Below, piece after piece: positions 56,146-64,000 of a stretch of DNA of 64,000 bases (position 1 is the first letter of the stretch; each line of letters opens with the position of its first letter). The notes beneath the pieces were generated by a model that was not told the DNA's origin, did not search any database, and saw only the letters and a program-made list of their open reading frames with translations. This stretch comes from Antedon mediterranea. Its lineage: Eukaryota > Echinodermata > Crinoidea > Comatulida > Antedonidae. The position numbers were made by a program, and so were the translations under genes. The stretch is taken from the NCBI RefSeq assembly GCF_964355755.1, contig NC_092672.1, positions 11,528,501 through 11,592,500 on the forward strand, in the 5' to 3' direction.

Positions 56146-56227
56146 GGTAGCGTGGCCGAGCGGTCTAAGGCGCTGGTTTTAGGCACTAGTCATTTCGATG
56201 GCGTGGGTTCGAATCCCACCGCTGCCA
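56146..56227 (+). tRNA. tRNA-Leu (TAG)
   Basis: Unit 144. ACTAG (G-U in anticodon stem). Confidence 0.88.
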
Positions 56228-56330
56228 ATATAATTTTACCAGCTCACTACATAACGTACAAATGATGTAATGTAACAATTCATGAGAAATACCGAAACCA
56301 TTTTTTCTAAATAAATGTGACAACATTCAA

Positions 56331-56412
56331 GGAAGCGTAGCCGAGCGGTCTAAGGCGCTTGTTTAAGGCACCAGCAACTTCGATGGCGTGGGTTAGAATG
56401 GCACCGCTACCA
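56331..56412 (+). pseudogene. tRNA-Leu (AAG)-like, degenerate
   Basis: Unit 145. Counterpart of 113/129 with GGAAGCG acceptor. Confidence 0.68.
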
Positions 56413-56504
56413 ATATTCTTTTACCGGCTCATTACATAACGTACAAATGATATATTGTAAAATTTCATGAGAAAAACCGAAACCATAATTAAACGAACAT
56501 TCAC

Positions 56505-56573
56505 GGTAGCGTGGCCGAGCGGTCTAAGGCACCAGTCATTTCGATGGCGTGGGTTCGAATCCCACCGCTGCCA
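56505..56573 (+). pseudogene. truncated tRNA-Leu, anticodon lost
   Basis: Unit 146. Third copy of the 13-nt deletion. Confidence 0.85.
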
Positions 56574-56676
56574 ATATAATTTGACCAACTCACTACGTAA
56601 CGTACAAATGATATAATGTAACAATTCATGAGAAATACCGAAACCAGTTTTTCTAAATAAATGTGAAAAAATTCAA

Positions 56677-56758
56677 GGTAGCGTGGCCGAGCGGTCTAAG
56701 GCGCTGGTTTTAGGCACCAGTCATTTCGATGGCGTGGGTTCGAATCCCACCGCTGCCA
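56677..56758 (+). tRNA. tRNA-Leu (TAG)
   Basis: Unit 147. Consensus; here the block order departs from units 115 and 131 and resembles unit 142 instead. Confidence 0.92.
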
Positions 56759-56850
56759 GTATTTTTTTACCGACTCCCTACATAACGCACAATTGATATA
56801 ATGTAAAATGTCATGAGAAATACCGAAACCATAATTAAACGAACATTCAC

Positions 56851-56932
56851 GGTAGCGTGGCCGAGCGGTCTAAGGCGCTGGTTTAAGGCACCAGTCATTT
56901 CGATGGCGTGGGTTCGAATCCCACCGCTGCCA
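56851..56932 (+). tRNA. tRNA-Leu (AAG)
   Basis: Unit 148. Consensus. Confidence 0.92.
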
Positions 56933-57036
56933 GTATTTTTGTTACCGACTCCCTACATAACGTACAAATGATATAATGTAAAAATTCATGAGAAATACCG
57001 AAACCATTTTTTATAAATAAATGTGAAAACATTAAA

Positions 57037-57119
57037 GGTAGCGTGGCCGAGCGGTCTAAGGCGCTGGTTTTAGGCACCAGTCATTTCGATGGCGTGGGTT
57101 CGAATCCCCCCCGCTGCCA
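57037..57119 (+). tRNA. tRNA-Leu (TAG), 1-nt insertion
   Basis: Unit 149. An extra base in the T-stem 3' strand (AATCCCCCCCG). Confidence 0.6.
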
Positions 57120-57222
57120 ATATAATTTTACCAGCTCACTACATAACGTACAAATGATGTAATGTAACAATTCATGAGAAATACCGAAACCATTTTTTCT
57201 AAATAAATGTGACAACATTCAA

Positions 57223-57304
57223 GGTGGCGTAGCCGAGCGGTCTAAGGCGCTTGTTTAAGGCACCAGCAACTTCGATGGCGTGGGTTAGAATGGCATCGCT
57301 ACCA
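57223..57304 (+). pseudogene. tRNA-Leu (AAG)-like, degenerate
   Basis: Unit 150. CTTGT, TTAGAAT-GGCAT. Confidence 0.68.
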
Positions 57305-57396
57305 ATATTCTTTTACCGGCTCATTACATAACGTACAAATGATATATTGTAAAATTTCATGAGAAAAACCGAAACCATAATTAAACGAACATTCAC

Positions 57397-57478
57397 GGTA
57401 GCGTGGCCGAGCGGTCTAAGGCGCTGGTTTAAGGAACCAGTCATTTCGATGGCGTGGGTTCGAATCCCACCGCTGCCA
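57397..57478 (+). tRNA. tRNA-Leu (AAG)
   Basis: Unit 151. Loop TTAAGGA only. Confidence 0.82.
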
Positions 57479-57586
57479 ATATAATTTTACCAACTCACTA
57501 CATAACGTAAAAATGATATACTCTAATGTAACAATTCATGAGAAATACCGAAACCATTTGTTCTAAATAAATGTGAAAAAATTCAA

Positions 57587-57668
57587 GGTAGCGTGGCCGA
57601 GCGGTCTAAGGCGCTGGTTTAAGGCACCAGTCATTTTGATGGCGTGGGTTCCAATCCCACCGCTGCCA
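57587..57668 (+). tRNA. tRNA-Leu (AAG)
   Basis: Unit 152. TTTG variable loop, TTCCAAT; spacer before it carries a 5-nt insertion (CTCTA). Confidence 0.68.
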
Positions 57669-57771
57669 ATATAATTTTACCAGCTCACTACATAACGTAC
57701 AAATGATATAATGTAAAAATTCATGAGAAATACCGAAACCATTTTTTCTAAATAAATGTGAAAACATTCAA

Positions 57772-57853
57772 GGTAGCGTGGCCGAGCGGTCTAAGGCGCT
57801 GGTTTTAGGCACCAGTCATTTCGATGGCGTGGGTTCGAATCCCACCGCTGCCA
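57772..57853 (+). tRNA. tRNA-Leu (TAG)
   Basis: Unit 153. Consensus. Confidence 0.92.
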
Positions 57854-57957
57854 GTATTTTTGTTACCGACTCCCTACATAACGTACAAATGATATAATGT
57901 AAAAATTCATGAGAAATACCGAAACCATTTTTTATAAATAAATGTGAAAACATTCAA

Positions 57958-58039
57958 GGTAGCGTGGCCGAGCGGTCTAAGGCGCTGGTTTTAGGCACCA
58001 GTCATTTCGATGGCGTGGGTTCGAATCCCACCGCTGCCA
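57958..58039 (+). tRNA. tRNA-Leu (TAG)
   Basis: Unit 154. Consensus. Confidence 0.92.
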
Positions 58040-58142
58040 ATATAATTTTACCAGCTCACTACATAACGTACAAATGATGTAATGTAACAATTCATGAGAA
58101 ATACCGAAACCATTTTTTCTAAATAAATGTGACAACATTAAA

Positions 58143-58224
58143 GGTGGCGTAGCCGAGCGGTCTAAGGCGCTTGTTTAAGGCACCAGCAACTTCGATGGCG
58201 TGGGTTAAAATGGCATCGCTACCA
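58143..58224 (+). pseudogene. tRNA-Leu (AAG)-like, degenerate
   Basis: Unit 155. T loop TTAAAAT, GGCAT. Confidence 0.7.
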
Positions 58225-58316
58225 ATATTCTTTTACCGGCTCATTACATAACGTACAAATGATATATTGTAAAATTTCATGAGAAAAACCGAAACCATAA
58301 TTAAACGAACATTCAC

Positions 58317-58398
58317 GGTAGCGTGGCCTAGCGGTCTAAGGCGCTGGTTTAAGGCACCAGTCATTTCGATGGCGTGGGTTCGAATCCCACCGCTGCCA
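58317..58398 (+). tRNA. tRNA-Leu (AAG)
   Basis: Unit 156. GGCCTAGCGG in the A box (G to T). Confidence 0.82.
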
Positions 58399-58501
58399 AT
58401 ATAATTTTACCAACTCACTACATAACGTAAAAATGATATAATGTAACAATTCATGAGAAATACCGAAACCATTTGTTCTAAATAAATGTGAAAAAATTCA
58501 A

Positions 58502-58583
58502 GGTAGCGTGGCCGAGCGGTCTAAGGCGCTGGTTTAAGGCACCAGTCATTTCGATGGCGTGGGTTCCAATCCCACCGCTGCCA
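58502..58583 (+). tRNA. tRNA-Leu (AAG)
   Basis: Unit 157. TTCCAAT. Confidence 0.7.
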
Positions 58584-58686
58584 ATATAATTTTACCAGCT
58601 CACTACATAACGTACAAATGATATAATGTAAAAATTCATGAGAAATACCGAAACCATTTTTTCTAAATAAATGTGAAAACATTCAA

Positions 58687-58768
58687 GGTAGCGTGGCCGA
58701 GCGGTCTAAGGCGCTGGTTTTAGGCACCAGTCATTTCGATGGCGTGGGTTCGAATCCCACCGCTGCCA
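58687..58768 (+). tRNA. tRNA-Leu (TAG)
   Basis: Unit 158. Consensus. Confidence 0.92.
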
Positions 58769-58871
58769 ATATAATTTTACCAACTCACTACATAACGTAC
58801 AAATGATATAATGTAACAATTCATGAGAAATACCGAAACCATTTTTTCTAAATAAATGTGAAAAAATTCAA

Positions 58872-58953
58872 GGTAGCGTGGCCGAGCGGTCTAAGTCGCT
58901 GGTTTTAGGCACCAGTCATTTCGATGGCGTGGGTTCGAATCCCACCGCTGCCA
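58872..58953 (+). tRNA. tRNA-Leu (TAG)
   Basis: Unit 159. D-stem GTC mismatch. Confidence 0.75.
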
Positions 58954-59056
58954 ATATAATTTTACCAGCTCACTACATAACGTACAAATGATGTAATGTA
59001 ACAATTCATGAGAAATACCGAAACCATTTTTTCTAAATAAATGTGACAACATTCAA

Positions 59057-59138
59057 GGTAGCGTGGCCGAGCGGTCTAAGGCGCTGGTTTTAGGCACCAG
59101 TCATTTCGATGGCGTAGGTTCGAATCCCACCGCTGCCA
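59057..59138 (+). tRNA. tRNA-Leu (TAG)
   Basis: Unit 160. T-stem GTAGG. Confidence 0.8.
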
Positions 59139-59230
59139 GTATCTTTTTACCGACTCCCTACATAACGCACAATTGATATAATGTAAAATTTATTGAGAAA
59201 AACCGAAACCATAATTAAACGAACATTCAC

Positions 59231-59318
59231 GGTAGCGTGGCCGAGCGGTCTAAGGCGCTGGTTTAAGGCACCAGTCATTTCGATGGTGTGGGTTAACGTT
59301 CCAATCTCACCGCTGCCA
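59231..59318 (+). tRNA. tRNA-Leu (AAG), T-loop insertion
   Basis: Unit 161. Six extra bases in the T loop (GGTTAACGTTCCAATC) destroy the B box; probably defective. Confidence 0.45.
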
Positions 59319-59421
59319 ATATAATTTTACCAGCTCACTACATAACGTACAAATGATATAATGTAAAAATTCATGAGAAATACCAAAACCATTTTTTCTA
59401 AATAAATGTGAAAACATTCAA

Positions 59422-59503
59422 GGTAGCGTGGCCGAGCGGTCTAAGGCGCTGGTTTTAGGCACCAGTCATTTCGATGGCGTGGGTTCGAATCCCACCGCTG
59501 CCA
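59422..59503 (+). tRNA. tRNA-Leu (TAG)
   Basis: Unit 162. Consensus. Confidence 0.92.
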
Positions 59504-59606
59504 ATATAATTTTACCAGCTCACTACATAACGTACAAATAATATAATGTAACAATTCATGAGAAATACCGAACCATTTTTTTCTAAATAAATGTGAAAAC
59601 ATTCAA

Positions 59607-59688
59607 GGTAGCGTGGCCGAGCGGTCTAAGTCGCTGGTTTTAGGCACCAGTCATTTCGATGGCGTGGGTTCGAATCCCACCGCTGCCA
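59607..59688 (+). tRNA. tRNA-Leu (TAG)
   Basis: Unit 163. D-stem GTC, as unit 110. Confidence 0.75.
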
Positions 59689-59794
59689 GTATTTTTTTAC
59701 CGACTCCCTACATAACGCACAATTGATATAATGTAAAAATTCATGAGAAATACCAAAAACCATTTTTTTTCTAAATAAATGTGAATACATTGAA

Positions 59795-59876
59795 GGTAGT
59801 GTGGGCGAGCGGTCTAAGGCGCTGGTTTAAGGAACCAGTCACTTCGATGGCGTGGGTTCGAATCCCACCGCTGCCA
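59795..59876 (+). tRNA. tRNA-Leu (AAG)
   Basis: Unit 164. GGTAGTG, D-stem GGC/GGC, TTAAGGA, TCACTTCG, as unit 111. Confidence 0.6.
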
Positions 59877-59980
59877 GTATTTTTTGTACCGACTCCATAC
59901 ATAACGTACAAATGATATAATGTAAAAATTCATGAGAAATACCGAAACCATTTTTTATAAATAAATGTGAAAACATTCAA

Positions 59981-60062
59981 GGTAGCGTGGCCGAGCGGTC
60001 TAAGGCGCTGGTTTTAGGCACCAGTCATTTCGATGGCGTGGGTTCGAATCCCACCGCTGCCA
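59981..60062 (+). tRNA. tRNA-Leu (TAG)
   Basis: Unit 165. Consensus. Confidence 0.92.
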
Positions 60063-60165
60063 ATATAATTTTACCAGCTCACTACATAACGTACAAATGA
60101 TGTAATGTAACAATTCATGAGAAATACCGAAACCATTTTTTCTAAATAAATGTGACAACATTCAA

Positions 60166-60247
60166 GGTGGCGTAGCCGAGCGGTCTAAGGCGCTTGTTTA
60201 AGGCACCAGCAACTTCGATGGCGTGGGTTAGAATGGCACCGCTACCA
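60166..60247 (+). pseudogene. tRNA-Leu (AAG)-like, degenerate
   Basis: Unit 166. Counterpart of unit 113, 9627 bp on. Confidence 0.65.
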
Positions 60248-60339
60248 ATATTCTTTTACCGGCTCATTACATAACGTACAAGTGATATATTGTAAAATTT
60301 CATGAGAAAAACCGAAACCATAATTAAACGAACATTCAC

Positions 60340-60421
60340 GGTAGCGTGGCCGAGCGGTCTAAGGCGCTGGTTTAAGGCACCAGTCATTTCGATGGCGTGG
60401 GTTCGAATCCCACCGCTGGCA
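60340..60421 (+). tRNA. tRNA-Leu (AAG)
   Basis: Unit 167. Acceptor CGCTGGC, one mismatch. Confidence 0.78.
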
Positions 60422-60524
60422 ATATAATTTTACCAACTCACTACATAACGTAAAAATGATATAATGTAACAATTCATGAGAAATACCGAAACCATTTGTT
60501 CTAAATAAATGTGAAAAAATTCAA

Positions 60525-60606
60525 GGTAGCGTGGCCGAGCGGTCTAAGGCGCTGGTTTTAGGCACCAGTCATTTCGATGGCATGGGTTCCAATCCCACCG
60601 CTGCCA
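60525..60606 (+). tRNA. tRNA-Leu (TAG)
   Basis: Unit 168. T-stem ATGGG and TTCCAAT, the only TAG copy with that T loop. Confidence 0.62.
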
Positions 60607-60709
60607 ATATAATTTTACCAGCTCACTACATAACGTACAAATGATATAATGTAAAAATTCATGAGAAATACCGAAACCATTTTTTCTAAAAAAATGTGAA
60701 AACATTCAA

Positions 60710-60791
60710 GGTAGCGTGGCCAAGCGGTCTAAGGCGCTGGTTTTAGGCAGCAGTCATTTCGATGGCGTGGGTTCGAATCCCACCGCTGCCA
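60710..60791 (+). tRNA. tRNA-Leu (TAG)
   Basis: Unit 169. GCCAAGCGG A box, AGCAG stem mismatch. Confidence 0.68.
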
Positions 60792-60883
60792 GTATTTTTT
60801 TACCGACTCCCTACATAACGCACAATTGATATAATGTAAAAATTCATGAGAAATAGCAAAACCATAATTAAACGAACATTCAC

Positions 60884-60967
60884 GGTAGCGTGGCCGAGCG
60901 GTCTAAGGCGCTGGTTTAAGGAACCAGTCATTTCGATGGAGTGGGTTCGAATCCCACACAGCTGCCA
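60884..60967 (+). tRNA. tRNA-Leu (AAG), 2-nt insertion
   Basis: Unit 170. Acceptor junction CCCACACAGCTGCC; loop TTAAGGA. Confidence 0.5.
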
Positions 60968-61070
60968 ACCTAATTTTACCAGCTCACTACATAACGTACA
61001 AATGATATAATGTAAAAATTCATGAGAAATACCGAAACCATTTTTTCTAAATAAATGTGAAAACATTCAA

Positions 61071-61158
61071 GGTAGTGTGGCCGAGCGGTCTTAGGTTTGT
61101 GGTGGTTTTAGGCACCAGTAATTTCGATGGCGTGGGTTCGAATCCCACACAGCTGCCA
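61071..61158 (+). tRNA. tRNA-Leu (TAG), last unit, degenerate
   Basis: Unit 171. GGTAGTG, D-arm 3' side rewritten as TTAGGTTTGTGGTGG, acceptor junction CACACAGCTGCC. Array-edge copies being most diverged is usual for tandem arrays. Confidence 0.45.
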
Positions 61159-61230
61159 ATATAATTTTACCAGCTCACTACATAACGTACGTACGTACAA
61201 TTTCATGAGAAATACCGAAACAGTTTTTTT

Positions 61231-63173
61231 TTAAAACTAAATTTAAAGATTGTGGAATAAACAATGATTTAAAGATAGTAATTTTAGTAATTAAGCCTGA
61301 TTGAAAATAATAACCAATCATACTGGTGACTGCGTTATCCTGCCAAACTGTCCATCCATCCATAACTACTTTATACCAGTTGTGTTGTTAATGATGTCAT
61401 CTCAAGAAGGAGTCATAATACCATATAAGTTCAATTAAAGGATTACCTATGAATATGGCAAATTGACAATTATGATTATGAGTTTATGACTAACCAATAG
61501 GATCCTAATTGAGACGCGCATTAACAAGTTAGCTTTGATATAAAAAGTAATACTGAGCATGCTAGCATATAGCAGCAAATATTCGCTATTGGTTGTACTG
61601 TTGTATAGCACTTTCTTTTTACACTGTGTTAAACAAAACAGCGCATAGAGACTATTTGTATTTTGCGTTATACCGATTTAAAACCATTAACCATTAATCA
61701 CTGACTACAATATTATGTACAGTACATTACTTAATAATATAGACCTGTGTATTGTAGGTGTACCGCATCTGATATTCCATTAAAATATTATATAATTTAG
61801 TGAATGGCACACATTTTTTTAGAAGTTAAATTGTATATAATCACCAGCAAAAGTGTAACATTTACTTTTATGTGATTCGTAATTGCTATTTTGACAATCA
61901 TCAGATAGCCTAATTGTTTAGAATAGTACCATAGCCAGCGGAAGCAATTTACAGTACCCGCAAATCCGACTTTGTTTAAATTAGCCTATACATCATAACA
62001 TTAATGCCTTACGTACGTTTTTAATGATGTTGCCACATTTCCGTCAAGGTCACGAGAAGGGCGACGAAATGTCAAGGTGCCCTATACGGCATTTTGTTGC
62101 TTGCCTTTGATATTTTTATTTGATTATTTCTGAAGTGTCCATGGCCTAGAGTATCGACGCCCTCTCAACCTTAAACAAACACGTAAAGATAATTTGTCTA
62201 CGATTGGTGAGAGTGATTTTGTAAATTTTAATTTAATTTGTGTAAAGCCTCCAATGTTACGCCTTGGTGATTCATCCTAAAAGGACAGACGCTAGGCTAA
62301 TAAAAATTATCATTTTATTCCGTTCAGTAAATATTATTTTAAAGTAAAAACAAACATTGGAGCACAGAGGAACGTCAGAGTGAGATAGGCCTACCAATCT
62401 CGCTGGAAATGATTTCCCATCCCAACCCAACCAGTACATCTAAAAACAAACAAAATAAATAAATGACAAATTATAACAGTTATTATCAAACACAAGTTTA
62501 TTTATCACTATGGGTATATTGGGATATAAATGTGAATAACAGTGTGTTAATTACATTTTTTCTTTAACAAGTGGAAACTCACACGGACACTTTTAGAAGG
62601 TTTCAAAGACATACGGATCAGGCGTCCACAGTGATTCCTTTCAATTGCGTTCAGTATAGGAAACGGAAGGGATGGAAGAACGTTTGCATTCTGAAATATC
62701 TACACGCATGCTAGCGCTACGAGTTGCCAATAAATCAGCTTATAATTTTCATCATTGAAGGCTAGGCCTAGATGAAAAATATATATGTTATCGTGTCAAG
62801 AATTGTATCGATATTTACACGAATTGAACATCACAAGAGTAACACGTACACATAGAGTAACCAGGTGTAAACGCAATATCATTCCACAGAATTAAACGGC
62901 ATAATTGAGTTGAAAGAGTAAACCCAAGAGGTTATCGAAAGTCGATTCCTAAGGAGAAAATGTTCAAAACTGTGTAGAACATGTCGGATCCGGAAACGAG
63001 GGGAAGAATGCCAACTTTAGAGACATCAGGTGCACATGATCTAATTATAAAAATGTACATATTGAGAAAGATGTTGCAGACAAAACATTGTCTCTTGTGA
63101 CAAACTAAACATCTTAACTAGTTCGAGAAGCTGACTCATCTGATTTCTACACTAACTTTGAAGAACAAATAAT
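61231..63173. other. non-coding, nothing recognised
   Basis: AT-rich flank with no credible open frame, and with TAGGCCTA motifs near 62388 and 62763. Confidence 0.5.
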
Positions 63174-63482
63174 ATTATTGTAGGCCTACTAAACTCTGCA
63201 GAAAATGTAGGCCTACCCAGCAAAGCCCACTTTTACCCTGGTCTAACTAAAGGTTGGTAAGGGTAAATAAATCATTTTAATATTCATTTTACGCTAGTTA
63301 TTATATAAGAAATTCTCAACAATATATGCATTACAATTTAATTTTCTTATTATTGTACTAAACTCTGCAGAAAATGTAGGCCTACCCAGACCTTACCCGG
63401 TCTACCTAATGGTTGGTAAGGATACTTAAGTCACTTCAATAATTATTTTACGCTAGTTATATAAGAAACTCTCAACGATGTC
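63174..63482. repeat. direct repeat pair, offset ~169 bp
   Basis: AAACTCTGCAGAAAATGTAG occurs at 63191 and 63360. Both are followed by GCCTACCCAG, GGTTGGTAAGG and TTTACGCTAGTTAT in the same order. The copies have diverged by substitutions and a few indels. Confidence 0.75.
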
Positions 63483-63776
63483 AACAAGAAATAGTTTTCA
63501 GCAACCGAAGCAAAACCCTGTATTGTTGCTAAAATTTCTGTACAAGATTCAGAAGATTTTGAATTTAAAAATAAAGAAATTATAACCAGCAGTATATCCA
63601 TCGTACAAAATCTCAACAATCTAATATTTCTCAAGATGCCAACAAGAAATAATAAAACCGAAGAAAACCTGGTATGGATTCTAATATCTTTCCAAGATTA
63701 TTGACTTCAGATGAGTTTGTATTTAACTTATAAATAAGTAAACAAGTAGTTCTAACCAGTATTATCCATCGTGATT
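63470..63776. repeat. second direct repeat pair, offset ~158 bp
   Basis: CAACAAGAAATA recurs at about 63481 and 63639. Each copy continues through ACCGAAG/AAACC, then TTCAGA, ATAACCAG or CTAACCAG, and TATCCATCGT. The two copies abut the first repeat pair. Confidence 0.65.
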
Positions 63777-64000
63777 ATGTTTGTTGTATTATTCCGATTT
63801 TAGATAATCGTGAAAATAAACTTTGTTCTCAATATCTCTTCGCTATATTCTGTACACACTTTAGAAAATAGATTTTTTTTTTAAATAGTCTTCGATAATT
63901 ATATCTAAATTTCCTTTTATGAATTGTCTTTTTATGTTTTCTGGAACAAAACGTCCCTCGTCATTTTCCAAAAATGAAACTATACTAGCCTGATAAAAAG

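Larger units (their letters stand above)
30059..61230 (+). repeat. tandem array of 171 tRNA-Leu gene units
   Basis: Every unit contains an ~82-bp tRNA gene on the plus strand plus a 90-107 bp spacer. The consensus gene folds as acceptor GGTAGCG/CGCTGCC, D stem GCC/GGC, anticodon stem CTGGT/ACCAG with 7-nt loop, variable arm TCATTTCGATGGC (CAT/ATG around TTCG), T arm GTGGG-TTCGAAT-CCCAC and discriminator A. A long variable arm with A73 is typical of eukaryotic tRNA-Leu. The internal A box TGGCCGAGCGG and B box GGTTCGAATCC match RNA polymerase III consensus. TTTT or longer follows within about 12 nt of each gene. Spacers carry the conserved words CATAACGTACAAATGAT and ATTCATGAGAAATACCGAAA. Start-to-start distances fall into three classes: 172-175, 182-186 and 187-192. 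No CCA is encoded and no intron is present. After 61158 a spacer remnant continues to about 61230. Confidence 0.95.

Noticed and set aside
33077-61066. Minus-strand open frames of 60-111 codons with motifs such as WDSNPRHRND and GFEPTPS
   Set aside because: These are antisense readings of the tRNA genes and spacers; such peptides are well-known tRNA artefacts and repeat with the array.
30059-61230. CRISPR-like regular repeats
   Set aside because: The repeats are 82-nt tRNA genes and the spacers are conserved, not unique; eukaryotic context.

Overview
The window is AT-rich, intron-bearing animal nuclear DNA. The best guess is a marine invertebrate deuterostome, possibly an echinoderm. The basis is eukaryotic splice signals, a tRNA-derived SINE, small TIR elements, a hammerhead-ribozyme core of the Penelope-like type, and the striking over-use of the palindrome TAGGCCTA outside the array. 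The taxonomic call is an inference; no protein in the window fixes the species.

Positions 1-30058 are ordinary non-coding DNA with scattered repeats. Two minus-strand coding exons are supported: 505-630 (126 nt, phase 0 at both ends, lysine-rich end) and 20659-20790 (signal-peptide exon of a secreted protein, with a probable 5' UTR exon and a TATA/CCAAT promoter further right). They could belong to one gene with a 20-kb intron, but that is untested. Three plus-strand TATA-type promoter candidates lie near 4100, 8840 and 23050. Mobile DNA includes a PIF/Harbinger-like MITE with TTA target duplications (6323-7138), a tRNA-headed SINE (7327-7672), a Penelope-like fragment with a hammerhead core (7713-7835) and a 270-bp hairpin MITE (19368-19637). 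Minisatellites lie at 2356-3240 and 24512-24709. A 0.9-kb purine-rich tract (29157-30052) abuts the array.

Positions 30059-61230 hold the main feature: an uninterrupted, same-strand tandem array of 171 tRNA-Leu gene units, one every 168-192 bp. All share one class-II tRNA body with discriminator A, internal A and B boxes and a downstream T-run terminator. By eye 82 intact-looking copies carry anticodon AAG, 68 TAG, one CAG and three AGG (a proline anticodon on a leucine body). Fourteen are degenerate and three lack half of the anticodon arm. The basic unit looks like a ~359-bp dimer (TAG gene, short spacer, AAG gene, long spacer). It is overlaid by higher-order repeats: a ~6.5-kb tandem duplication (35.5-42.0 / 42.05-48.2 kb), a 2.74-kb shift and a ~2.9-kb block repeated at 50.5, 53.4 and 56.3 kb. 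The left edge is cut inside a tRNA gene, leaving its last 8 nt.

Positions 61231-64000 are non-coding, with two pairs of diverged direct repeats at 63.2-63.8 kb. The array genes would together supply tRNA-Leu for CUN codons if transcribed by RNA polymerase III. Whether most are expressed, or the array behaves as satellite DNA, cannot be told from sequence.
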